DNA of 10,440 bases from an uncultured Thermoleophilia bacterium (lineage in GTDB: Bacteria; Actinomycetota; Thermoleophilia; UBA2241): NCBI GenBank assembly GCA_903912585.1, contig CAIWHY010000514.1, positions 1-10,440 of the forward strand, read 5' to 3'. The first letter of the stretch is position 1; every line of letters begins with the position of its first letter. This document shows, one piece after another, positions 1-7,104 of the stretch. The notes beneath the pieces were generated by a model, which saw only the letters and a program-made list of their open reading frames with translations, had not been told where the DNA came from and searched no databases. A program made the translations under genes and the position numbers.

Positions 1-2
1 CG

Positions 3-320
3 GTCGCGGCGCTTGAGGCGCCGCACGCCTCGCTGGCCATCACCATGGACGACGGCTCCCTTCTGCAGATCGATGCGCTGGGCGACGTCCCTCCCACGTT
101 CCACTTCGAGTTCTTCGGGACGGCTCGGACCTCCAGGCACGACGTCACCGACAACTTCTCCATGTTCAGGCGGATGCTCTGGCACTTCGCGCAGATGATC
201 GGCAGCGGGCGGCCCGCGGTCCCGGCGGAGGACACGCTGGGCTCCATGCGGCTCCTGATGGCCGGAACGCAGGCGATGGAGAGCGGAAGGAGCGTGCGGC
301 TCAGTGAAGTCACACTATAG
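3..320 (+). CDS. Gfo/Idh/MocA-family sugar oxidoreductase, C-terminal end (5' part outside window)
   Basis: The frame is open from the left edge (first complete codon at base 3) to the TAG at 318-320, so about 105 C-terminal residues are visible. The end of the frame reads as the usual tail of Gfo/Idh/MocA NAD(P)-dependent sugar or nucleotide-sugar oxidoreductases. There is a beta-sheet stretch around HFEFFGTA, then a segment resembling 'G.G.P.VPAEDTLGSMRLLMA...SGR.VRL', which in this family is the helix after 'dg..SMRLLEAIY.SA..GR.V.L'. The N-terminal Rossmann fold and the catalytic EKP-type motif lie outside the window, so substrate and activity cannot be judged. Its last 17 bases overlap the next gene, an SDR, which places it in the same operon as a likely sugar-redox step of glycan-precursor synthesis. 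An ATG at base 45 is internal to the domain and is not a credible start. Confidence 0.75.
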   Translation, partial: VAALEAPHASLAITMDDGSLLQIDALGDVPPTFHFEFFGTARTSRHDVTDNFSMFRRMLWHFAQMIGSGRPAVPAEDTLGSMRLLMAGTQAMESGRSVRLSEVTL

Positions 321-1128
321 AGACCTCTTCGACCTGCACGGCAAGGTCGCCATCGTCACCGGCGGCCTCGGCATCCTGGGGCGCGGCTTCTGCCGGGGGC
401 TGGTGGAGTTCGGCGCTAACGTCGCCGTCGTCGACCTCGACGGCGAGGCGTGCTCCGCCTTCGCCGCCGAGCTCGAAGCGGAGAGCGGCCTCAGGGCTGC
501 CGGCGTGGCCTGCGACGTCGCCGACCGCGACTCCGTGCAGGCGATGGTGGCGGAGGTCGCCGGCACGCTCGGCGGCGTCCACGTGCTGCACAACAACGCC
601 GCCTCCAAGTCGAGTGATCTCGAGGCGTTCTTCGCACCGTTCGAGGAGTACTCCCCGGAGGAATGGCGCAGCATCATGGCTGTCAATATCGACGGCATGT
701 TCCACGTCGCGCAGGCGGCAGGCCGGCAGATGATCGAGCAGGGTACCGGTGGGAGCATCATCCAGACCTCTTCGATCTACGGCATCCGGGGCTCGGACAA
801 GAGGATTTACGAGGGCTCCTTCTATCTGGACCGGCAGATCAGCAATCCCGCGGCGTACTCCACCTCCAAGGCGGCCGTCGTGGGGCTCACGACGTACCTG
901 GCCACCTACTGGGCAGACCAGGGCATCCGCGTGAACACGCTGACCCCCGCTGGCGTCGAGAGCGGGCAGAACGACGCGTTCAAGGTCCGCTACGCGGCGC
1001 GCGTCCCGATGGGGCGGATGGCGCGCGCGGACGAGATGGTCGGCGCCCTCGTCTACCTCGCCTCGGACGCCTCCAGCTACGTCACCGGCCAGAACATCGT
1101 CGTCGACGGCGGGCTGAGCGCGTGGTAG
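304..1128 (+). CDS. SDR-family oxidoreductase with enlarged Ser-Tyr loop (PtmA-like)
   Basis: This is a 274-residue short-chain dehydrogenase/reductase, a cytoplasmic NAD(P)-dependent enzyme that probably acts on a sugar intermediate. The dinucleotide motif is T19-GGLGILG, the TGGxGxLG variant of TGxxxGxG. An acidic D44 after beta-2 favours NAD(H). NNAA is at 97-100, the structural Asn at N128, the catalytic Ser at S156/S157, and Y185-xxx-K189 is intact. The tail VTGQNIVVDGGLSAW is typical of the family. Ser and Tyr are about 28 residues apart, whereas classical SDRs have about 13. The extra loop contains IYEGSF and resembles the PtmA-like SDRs I recall from flagellar and nonulosonate glycan loci. 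The start is GTG at 304, inside the previous gene, with AAGGAG at 287-292 (11-nt spacing). The next gene begins before this one ends. The SDR family is certain; the substrate is unknown. Confidence 0.95.
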   Translation: MKSHYRDLFDLHGKVAIVTGGLGILGRGFCRGLVEFGANVAVVDLDGEACSAFAAELEAESGLRAAGVACDVADRDSVQAMVAEVAGTLGGVHVLHNNAASKSSDLEAFFAPFEEYSPEEWRSIMAVNIDGMFHVAQAAGRQMIEQGTGGSIIQTSSIYGIRGSDKRIYEGSFYLDRQISNPAAYSTSKAAVVGLTTYLATYWADQGIRVNTLTPAGVESGQNDAFKVRYAARVPMGRMARADEMVGALVYLASDASSYVTGQNIVVDGGLSAW

Positions 1129-2126
1129 GCGGCCGGCGCCTCACGGTCGTGATGTACCACTTCGTCCGCGACCTCGCCCGCTCGAGGTACCCCGAGATCA
1201 AGGGCCTCTCGACGGAGGAGTTCCGAGGCCAGGTCGACTACGTCCGACGCCACTTCACGCCGATCGGAGTGACGGACCTGCTCTCGGCGCTGCGCACGCC
1301 CGGCGGAACCCTTCCGCCCCGGGCGATCCTTCTGACGTTCGACGACGGCTACCGGGACCACTTTGACAACGTCCTGCCGGTGCTCGCCGAGAACGGCCTG
1401 ACGGGCTGCTTCTTCCCGCCCGCCAAAGCCGTCACCGAGCACGAGGTGCTCGACGTCAACAAGATCCACTTCATCCTTGCGGCACAGCCCGACAAGGCGC
1501 GCATCCTCGCCTCGTTGTTCCGCCAGCTCGACGAGGCGCGCGGCGAGTTCGAACTACGCACGCGCGAGGACTACGAGCATCAGCTCGCGCACGCCGGCCG
1601 CTATGACCCGGCGGACGTGATCCTGATCAAGCGCCTGCTCCAGCGCGAACTCCCGCTGGCCCTTCGCGCGCGCATCACCGATGCGCTCTTCCGCGAGTGG
1701 GTCACCGACGACGAGGCCGCGTTCTCCGAGGAGCTGTACATGAGCGTCGACGACCTGCGGGAGATGAGGGAGGCGGGCATGTGGATCGGCAGTCACGGCT
1801 ACGACCACTTCTGGCTCGACTCCCTGGACGAGGCGGGTCAAGAGCGAGAGGTCGAGCTGTCCATCGAGTTCCTGCGCCGCGTCGGGTGCGATCTTGAGGA
1901 CTGGGTCATCGGGTATCCCTACGGGGCCTACTCCGACTCGCTGCTCCGCATCCTCAGGGCGAGACGCTGCCGGGCCGGGTTCACCGTCGAGGTCCGCGCG
2001 GCCGACCTCGATCGCGATGACCCTCTGACGCTCCCGCGACTCGATACCAACGACCTGCCCAAGTGCCGGGACGCCACGCCGGACGACTGGGCGGCTCGGG
2101 CGGCTTGTGAGGATGGCCCGGCATGA
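1122..2126 (+). CDS. Polysaccharide deacetylase (NodB homology domain)
   Basis: This 334-residue protein belongs to the carbohydrate esterase 4/NodB group, metal-dependent enzymes that remove N- or O-acetyl groups from sugars. From the N-terminus it shows VVMYHF (strand 1), TFDDGY with D74 and D75 (catalytic base and metal-binding Asp), the metal-binding pair H225-x3-H229 in SHGYDH, and the motif-3-like YPYGAY around P266-Y267-G268. An insert of about 110 residues (roughly 100-210) lies between motifs 1 and 2. I see no signal peptide, so it probably acts in the cytoplasm on a precursor rather than on a finished wall polymer. The frame stays open far upstream inside the SDR gene, but that part is a shadow. 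I chose GTG 1122, which overlaps the SDR stop by 7 nt, because ATG 1152 would delete the first core strand. The stop overlaps the next start as ATGA. Confidence 0.92.
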   Translation: MVGGRRLTVVMYHFVRDLARSRYPEIKGLSTEEFRGQVDYVRRHFTPIGVTDLLSALRTPGGTLPPRAILLTFDDGYRDHFDNVLPVLAENGLTGCFFPPAKAVTEHEVLDVNKIHFILAAQPDKARILASLFRQLDEARGEFELRTREDYEHQLAHAGRYDPADVILIKRLLQRELPLALRARITDALFREWVTDDEAAFSEELYMSVDDLREMREAGMWIGSHGYDHFWLDSLDEAGQEREVELSIEFLRRVGCDLEDWVIGYPYGAYSDSLLRILRARRCRAGFTVEVRAADLDRDDPLTLPRLDTNDLPKCRDATPDDWAARAACEDGPA

Positions 2127-3418
2127 GCCTCATGATGCAGCTCCTCGAGGAGCTCACGCCGCTGAACCGCGTCGTCTGTTCGGGCGACTTCGATCACACA
2201 GTGGAGCGGATGCAGCAGGTGCTCCCGGGCTGCCGGGCCTTCGAGTTCCCGGCGAGCGGCCCCGAGCACAACGGCTGGGTGATCCCGCCCAGCTGGGATG
2301 TCGCGGAAGCGACCATCAGCCGCAGTGGTGAGCTCATCTACGACGGAACCTGGAACCCTCTCGCGGTCGTCGCCCTGTCGGCACCGTACGAGGGCAGGGT
2401 ATCGCTCGAGGAGCTCAAGGCCCACCTGCACTACGACCACCGGTACGGCGATTCGCTCACCTTTCACTTCCGGCAGCTCTTCCGCAGCTGGGAGAGGGAC
2501 TGGGGCTTCTGCGTCACCAAGGAGCTGTACGACGCCCTCGAGCCCGGCGAGTATGAAGTGCGCATCGTCACGCGCGAGGCACCTGGCGTCCTCAAAGCCC
2601 TGTCGGCCACGCACGCCGGGTCGTCACCGTACACAATCGCTCTATGCGCCAATCTGGACCACCCGGGCGTCTCGAACGATGGGCTGGCCGGAGTCGTGGT
2701 CGGCGTCGAGGTACTCCGGCGCCTCTCCGGCCGGCAGACGACGTTCACGTACGAGCTCTTGCTGGCGCCCGGCATCATCGGGACCGAGTACTACCTCGGC
2801 GCTCTTGCCGAAAAGCGGAGGCGCCAGATCCTGGAGTGCGTGTGCCTCTGGATGCTGGGCTCGGAGACGGGGCTCGCGCTGCAAGAGTCACGCGGCGCGG
2901 GCTCGAACATCGAGCACGCCCTGGTCCGAGCCATGGACGCGCGCGGCGTCCCCTGCCGGCGCGGCGCGTTCGAGACGATCATGATCAACGACGAGTACCT
3001 CTGGGAGGCCTACGGCATCCCCACCTGTTCCCTGTCCCGCTTCCCCTATCCCGAGTACCATTCGTCGCGCGACAACGTCTCGATCATGAGCGAGGACCGT
3101 CTCGAGGAGGCGGTGACGATCGTCCTGGACGCGATCGACGAACTGGAACAGACCCCGCTCGTCGAGAAGCGCTTCCAGGGGACGGTCTGTCTGTCCAATC
3201 CGCGCTACGACCTGTACGTCGACCCGGGGCAGGTCTCGTTCGGCGAGGAGATAGGCGAGGAACGGCGGCGCCTGCGCATGCTCCAGGACTACCTCCCTGC
3301 GCTGCACGGCGCCGTCACGGTGCGCAGTCTCGCCGAGAGGTTCGCGCTGCGGGATACCGTAGTGCTCGAGTACCTCCGCGCTTGGGAGCGCGGCGGCCTC
3401 TTGAAGCTGTGGCCCTGA
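2123..3418 (+). CDS. DUF2172/DUF4910 aminopeptidase-like protein with C-terminal winged helix
   Basis: The protein has 431 residues. The order fits the three-part family DUF2172 / DUF4910 (M28-like zinc-peptidase fold) / HTH_47 winged helix. Visible landmarks are the N-terminal 'PLNR' start, a GWVIPPSW-like segment near 50, WGFC near 130, LDHPGVSND with H180 and D186 as candidate metal ligands, D290-E291, and YPEYHSSRDN with H313. Residues about 375-431 form a small helical domain ending in LKLWP that fits the winged helix. Where family members I recall read 'PETIGS', this protein reads P216-GIIGT, so the usual Glu is a Gly (E222 is nearby). There is no signal peptide. The start ATG 2123 has GAGGA 9 nt upstream and overlaps the deacetylase stop by 4 nt. 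The reaction is unknown. In glycan loci such proteins may cleave or form an amide on a sugar, but that is inference. Confidence 0.88.
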   Translation: MSLMMQLLEELTPLNRVVCSGDFDHTVERMQQVLPGCRAFEFPASGPEHNGWVIPPSWDVAEATISRSGELIYDGTWNPLAVVALSAPYEGRVSLEELKAHLHYDHRYGDSLTFHFRQLFRSWERDWGFCVTKELYDALEPGEYEVRIVTREAPGVLKALSATHAGSSPYTIALCANLDHPGVSNDGLAGVVVGVEVLRRLSGRQTTFTYELLLAPGIIGTEYYLGALAEKRRRQILECVCLWMLGSETGLALQESRGAGSNIEHALVRAMDARGVPCRRGAFETIMINDEYLWEAYGIPTCSLSRFPYPEYHSSRDNVSIMSEDRLEEAVTIVLDAIDELEQTPLVEKRFQGTVCLSNPRYDLYVDPGQVSFGEEIGEERRRLRMLQDYLPALHGAVTVRSLAERFALRDTVVLEYLRAWERGGLLKLWP

Positions 3419-3419
3419 C

Positions 3420-4715
3420 GTGAAGGTCCTCTTCGTCAACGACTCGACGACGTACGCCAACTGGGGAGGGCGCGGCGCGAGCATCGCCTTGAGGGCGATG
3501 ATCGCCGAGTACGGCGGCACTATCGTGAAGACCCTCTTCATCGACGACCTCGTCGACCGGCCGCTCGGGCAGACGGCGGCGCCTCCGGCTCCTCCCCCTC
3601 GCCGTGGTCATGCGCTGAAGGACCGGGTGAAGCCCTTCGTGCCGCCGGCGCTCCTCGACGCCCGACGGAGCCTCCGGTCACGCAGCCGCGCACCTGCGAC
3701 CGTCGACCCCATCCCGGCACGCTGGAGCGACTATCACCGTTCCATGTCGGTGGTGCTGGGCGCTGAGAACCCCTGGGCTCAGCTTCTGCCTGCGTTCGCC
3801 GAGATCGACGTCGCGGTCATCTTCGGAGATGGCGACATCTACGGCAATCACGCCCTGCCCCGGATGCTGCTCTTCCTGAGCTTCCTCCTCAAGACCCACT
3901 TCCAGAAGCCGGTCATCATGGTCGCCCACTCGGCCGACTTCAGCCATCCCGAACTGCTGGAGGTCGCCGAACACGTGTACCCGCTGCTCGACGACGTGGT
4001 CTTCCGGGACGAGGTCTCCGAGGAGCGCTGCCGCGCGTTCTGCCAGGGCAGGTTCGCAGCCGACAGCGCGTTCTGGTTCGCGCCGGCAGCGCGAGAGACC
4101 TGGCTCCCGGTCGCCCGCCGACCCACGTATTTCGACGTCTGGCCGGACAGAGCGTCGTTCGACCCGAGCGAGCCCTACGTGTGCGTGGGAGGCTCGTCGC
4201 TGTTCGACACCGCCGACGCGCAGGGCGTCGCCGGCGGGTACGCGCGGCTGCTCCGGCACCTGCGGTCAGTGTATTCCGGGCAACTGGTGCTGACGGCCTC
4301 ATGCGTCGTCGACCAGCCGATCTTCCATGCGCTCGCCCGAAGGCTGGACCTGCCTCTCGTGCCCGTGGCGACGCCGGTGCAGCAGGCGGCGGACATCCTC
4401 GGCCACGCCGACGCCTACATCGGCGGGCGCTTCCATCCGAGCGTCTTCGCCCTGCGCGGCGGGGCACCCGTCATCGCCTTGTCGGCCAAGTCCTTCAAGA
4501 TGGAGGCGCTGACCAGCATGGCGGGACTGCCGACGGTCGCGTTCGACTCGTTGGACCTTGCTCCGGAGGCAGAAGGCATCGGACTGCAGCTATCGTCCTA
4601 CCTGGACGAGGGCGAGGAGCTGAGGAACCGGCTGTCCTCGTGGGCCGAGGAGATGGCAGAGAGCAGCTGGGGCAACGTCTCCTTCCTCAAGCGGATGCAG
4701 GAGGATGCAAGCTAG
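3420..4715 (+). CDS. Polysaccharide pyruvyltransferase family protein
   Basis: The 431-residue protein resembles the polysaccharide pyruvyltransferase family (CsaB/WcaK/ExoV-like, PF04230), which moves pyruvate from phosphoenolpyruvate onto a sugar as a ketal. The start MKVLFVNDSTTYANWGGRG matches the usual 'N.T...NwG..A.....l' opening of one subgroup. A second core segment AVIFGDGDIYGN lies at about 132-143. The C-terminal half carries the family signature ADAYIGGRFHPSVFAL with R337 and H339, followed by a nucleotide-sugar-transferase-like 'GGAPVIALSAKSFKMEAL'. Residues about 50-105 form a Pro/Arg-rich, probably disordered insert. The start is GTG 3420, one base after the previous stop; I see no strong Shine-Dalgarno, so coupled translation is likely. 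It is the last gene of the operon. Some members of this fold are not pyruvyltransferases, so the reaction is probable rather than certain. Confidence 0.88.
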   Translation: MKVLFVNDSTTYANWGGRGASIALRAMIAEYGGTIVKTLFIDDLVDRPLGQTAAPPAPPPRRGHALKDRVKPFVPPALLDARRSLRSRSRAPATVDPIPARWSDYHRSMSVVLGAENPWAQLLPAFAEIDVAVIFGDGDIYGNHALPRMLLFLSFLLKTHFQKPVIMVAHSADFSHPELLEVAEHVYPLLDDVVFRDEVSEERCRAFCQGRFAADSAFWFAPAARETWLPVARRPTYFDVWPDRASFDPSEPYVCVGGSSLFDTADAQGVAGGYARLLRHLRSVYSGQLVLTASCVVDQPIFHALARRLDLPLVPVATPVQQAADILGHADAYIGGRFHPSVFALRGGAPVIALSAKSFKMEALTSMAGLPTVAFDSLDLAPEAEGIGLQLSSYLDEGEELRNRLSSWAEEMAESSWGNVSFLKRMQEDAS

Positions 4716-4826
4716 ATCGTCCGCCCCCCCGCAGGTCCCTCCAGCTTCGCTGCGCCCCCTCGCCATCGGCCGAGTCTCGCACCTCGAACCTACGGATCAT
4801 CCGACGAGGAATGTGTGGCGCAGGGC

Positions 4827-5759
4827 TTAGGTGACAGCAGCCTCGTACGTTCTCAGGATGCCTGCATCGAATGGCACCGAGGGTTCGTATCCAAGTCGCG
4901 CCCTGGCGCGATCGATGTTCGCGAAGGAATGCTTGACGTCACCCGGCCGAGCCGCGCCGAATCGCAACTCAAGCGGCCGGCCGGTGGCCTTCTCGACCGC
5001 AGCGATCAGATCCAGGACCGAGTAGGACGCTCCACACCCGATGTTGAGCACCGAGCCGCTGGCCTGTAGCGCGTCGGCCGCAAGCAGAGAGGCGTCCACG
5101 ACATTCGCGACATAGGTGAAGTCGCGCGTCTGCGTGCCGTCGCCGCACACCGTGACCGGGCTCCCTTCACTCCCCAGGCGGAGGAAGAGAGCCACCACGC
5201 CGCTGTACTGCGAGTTGGGATCCTGACGCGGTCCGAAGACGTTGAAGTAGCGCAGCGCAACCGTCTCAAGGCCATAGACGGCATTGAAGGCCATGGCGTA
5301 CTGCTCGGCCGCGAGCTTGGAGACGCCGTAGGGAGATATGGGGTGAGGAATCAGCTCTTCGTGCTTGGGCAGGAAGTCATTGGCGCCGTAGACGGAGGAC
5401 GACGACGCGACCACGACGCGGCGCACCTCCCGGTCACGCGCCGCCAGAAGCACGTTCAGCGTCCCGGTGATGTTCACCTCGGTGGTCGTGAGCGGATCTT
5501 GCACGGAGCGCGGCACCGACGGCAGGGCCGCGAGGTGGATGACCACGTCGACGCCCTTGACGGCCGTGTTGGCTCGCTCGTAGCTTCGAACATCGCCCTC
5601 GACCAAGTCGATGTCCTGTGCGAAATGGGCGATGTTCTGCCGGCGACCGGTCGAGAAGTTGTCCAGCACCTTGACGGCGTGGCCGCGGGACAGCAGTTCG
5701 TCCACAATATGCGAACCGATGAATCCCCCACCGCCGGTGACCAAGTACGTCTCCGTCAC
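4827..5759 (-). CDS. NAD-dependent UDP-hexose 4-epimerase-like protein (extended SDR)
   Basis: This is a 310-residue extended SDR of the GalE/WbpP group, which interconverts UDP-Glc/UDP-Gal or their N-acetylated forms in the cytoplasm. It has the glycine motif G9-GGG-FIG15, D33 at the end of beta-2 for NAD, HLAAL at 75-79, the active-site SSSSVYG at 119-125, and Y144-GVSK148. The segment SVPRSVQDP after HLAAL resembles WbpP-type enzymes more than classical GalE, so a UDP-GlcNAc/GalNAc or uronic-acid substrate is possible. RYFNVFGPRQDP (about 195-206) and the later TQTRDFTYV are the usual substrate-site landmarks. The start is GTG at 5759-5757, preceded on its own strand by a G-run and GTGAGG at 5770-5761; the stop is TAA. 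It converges on the upstream operon and diverges from gmd, so it has its own promoter. Confidence 0.93.
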   Translation of the reverse strand: MTETYLVTGGGGFIGSHIVDELLSRGHAVKVLDNFSTGRRQNIAHFAQDIDLVEGDVRSYERANTAVKGVDVVIHLAALPSVPRSVQDPLTTTEVNITGTLNVLLAARDREVRRVVVASSSSVYGANDFLPKHEELIPHPISPYGVSKLAAEQYAMAFNAVYGLETVALRYFNVFGPRQDPNSQYSGVVALFLRLGSEGSPVTVCGDGTQTRDFTYVANVVDASLLAADALQASGSVLNIGCGASYSVLDLIAAVEKATGRPLELRFGAARPGDVKHSFANIDRARARLGYEPSVPFDAGILRTYEAAVT

Positions 5760-5791
5760 ACCTCACCCCCACATGCCGTACAGGCCTGCCG

Positions 5792-5808
5792 CGCTGCACT
5801 GTGCAGCG
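5792..5808. promoter_or_regulatory. 17-bp perfect palindrome at the epimerase transcription start region (candidate operator)
   Basis: The sequence CGCTGCAC-T-GTGCAGCG is an inverted repeat with 8-bp arms around one central base. It sits immediately downstream of the minus-strand TATAAT, where transcription would begin. That is a classic position for a repressor operator. If transcribed it could instead fold into a 7-bp stem with a 3-nt loop in the 5' leader. No second copy was noticed in the window. Confidence 0.4.
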
Positions 5809-5814
5809 ATTATA
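5809..5814 (-). promoter_or_regulatory. Candidate -10 box for the epimerase gene
   Basis: Read on the minus strand this is a perfect TATAAT, 49 bases upstream of the GTG start of the epimerase gene, in a region of otherwise high GC. No convincing -35 hexamer lies 15-18 nt further upstream (the 17-nt position reads CGCCAA). The promoter is therefore weak, activator-dependent, or a chance match. The rest of the 228-bp divergent spacer (5760-5987) shows no clear promoter for gmd. Confidence 0.4.
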
Positions 5815-5975
5815 CGCGGTGAACACCTCGCTTGGCGGCCTGGCACCTACGGCGGTCCCGACCCTGACCGCGAGACGACGACTCCTGAGTACAGCGCGAC
5901 CTTTCCCCGATGTATGGGATGTGTGAACATGCACTCACGAGCAGCATTTCGCGCGACTTGACGCGATGGGTCAAC

Positions 5976-5982
5976 GGGGGAG
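5976..5982 (+). promoter_or_regulatory. Ribosome binding site of gmd
   Basis: GGGGGAG ends 5 nt before ATG 5988. It decides the gmd start in favour of 5988 over the in-frame upstream ATG at 5910, whose 26 extra codons do not resemble the family. Confidence 0.75.
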
Positions 5983-5987
5983 ACTGC

Positions 5988-7103
5988 ATGGCGCGGACAG
6001 CGCTCATCACAGGCATCACCGGCCAGGACGGCGCCTACCTGGCCGAGCTCCTGCTGGACAAGGGCTACGTCGTCCACGGCATCAAGCGCCGCGCCAGCCT
6101 CTTCAACACGGACCGCGTCGACCACCTCTACGACGATCCGCACGCCGCCGGCGTGCGCTTCTTCATGCACTACGGTGACATGACGGACGCGACCAACCTC
6201 ATCCGCATCATCCAGGAGACTCAGCCCCAGGAGATCTACAACCTCGCCGCGCAGAGCCACGTGCAAGTCTCGTTCGAGACGCCCGAGTACACCGCCAACT
6301 CCGACGCCCTCGGGACGTTGCGCCTGCTCGAGGCGATGCGCATCCTGGGCCTCAAGGACACCTGCCGGTTCTACCAGGCTTCCACCAGCGAGATGTTCGG
6401 CAAGGTGCAGGAGACCCCGCAGCGCGAGAGCACGCCGTTCTACCCGCGCAGCCCGTACGGCGCCGCCAAGGTGTACGGCTACTGGATCACCGTGAACTAC
6501 CGCGAGGCCTACGGGCTGCACGCCTCCAACGGCATCCTCTTCAACCACGAGAGCCCCATCCGCGGCGAGACCTTCGTGACGCGCAAGATCACGCGCGCCG
6601 TGGCGCGCATCGCGCTCGGCCTGCAGTCGGAGCTCTACCTCGGCAACCTCGACTCCCTGCGCGACTGGGGCCACGCCAAGGACTTCGTGCGCGCCATGCA
6701 CCTGATGCTGCAGCAGGACGAGCCGGACGACTACGTCGTCGCCACCGGCGAGCAGCACTCGGTGCGCGAGTTCACGCAGCTCGCCTTCGCAGAGGCGGGC
6801 GTGAAGTTGCGCTTCGAGGGGGCCGCGGCGGACGAGGTCGGCGTGGTCGACTCCGGCGACGCCGGCAAGGCCAATGTGCAGCCGGGTGCGGGCGTCGTCA
6901 GGGTCGACCCGCGCTACTACCGGCCCACTGAAGTCTCCACTCTGCTCGGCGATGCCACCAAGGCGCGGGAGCGCCTGGGCTGGTCGCCGGCCCACAGCTT
7001 CCGCGAGCTCGTCAGCGAGATGGTGTGCGAGGACCTCAGCCAGGCCCAGCGAATAGACGTGCTGCGCGCCGGAGGCTTCGCCGTCCAGGAGCCTCAGGAG
7101 TAG
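5988..7103 (+). CDS. gmd: GDP-mannose 4,6-dehydratase
   Basis: The 371-residue enzyme converts GDP-D-mannose to GDP-4-keto-6-deoxy-D-mannose in the cytoplasm. This is the branch point to GDP-L-fucose, GDP-D-rhamnose, GDP-perosamine and related sugars. It begins MARTALITGITGQDGAYLAE, the hallmark of the family, with the NADP-binding G9-xx-G12-xx-G15. KRRASLFNTDR near 30 is the conserved cofactor and dimer loop. The active site is T133-S-E135 with Y157-GAAK161. NGILFNHESP and RGETFVTRK (about 185-205) are intact, as is the DWGHAKDFV segment. Length is normal for the family. The start is ATG 5988 with a good ribosome binding site; the stop is TAG. It is a single gene, divergent from the epimerase and convergent with the phosphoglycosyltransferase, whose stop lies one base away. 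No second-step enzyme (fucose synthase, Rmd or Per) is in the window. Confidence 0.98.
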   Translation: MARTALITGITGQDGAYLAELLLDKGYVVHGIKRRASLFNTDRVDHLYDDPHAAGVRFFMHYGDMTDATNLIRIIQETQPQEIYNLAAQSHVQVSFETPEYTANSDALGTLRLLEAMRILGLKDTCRFYQASTSEMFGKVQETPQRESTPFYPRSPYGAAKVYGYWITVNYREAYGLHASNGILFNHESPIRGETFVTRKITRAVARIALGLQSELYLGNLDSLRDWGHAKDFVRAMHLMLQQDEPDDYVVATGEQHSVREFTQLAFAEAGVKLRFEGAAADEVGVVDSGDAGKANVQPGAGVVRVDPRYYRPTEVSTLLGDATKARERLGWSPAHSFRELVSEMVCEDLSQAQRIDVLRAGGFAVQEPQE

Positions 7104-7104
7104 A

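Noticed and set aside
663..1121. Upstream extension of the deacetylase frame
   Set aside because: It lies inside the SDR gene in another frame, has low-complexity Arg-rich content and no family similarity; GTG 1122 is the sensible start.
2644..3423. 259-codon + strand frame inside the DUF4910 gene
   Set aside because: It is a shadow in another frame with Arg/Pro/Gly-rich composition and no motif, whereas the overlapping frame carries conserved family segments.
4793..4803. CGGAT-C-ATCCG palindrome between converging genes
   Set aside because: Five-base arms, one-base centre and no U-run; too weak to call a terminator. The 111-bp gap shows no other clear structure.
5958..5974. TTGAC/GTCAA inverted repeat with 7-nt spacer before gmd; also a TTGACG -35 look-alike
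   Set aside because: The arms are only 5 bp, and no -10 box follows at the right distance, as the gmd ribosome binding site and start codon occupy that space.
5910..5987. 26-codon N-terminal extension of gmd
   Set aside because: GMD proteins begin at the MARTALITGITGQDG segment, and a good ribosome binding site precedes ATG 5988.
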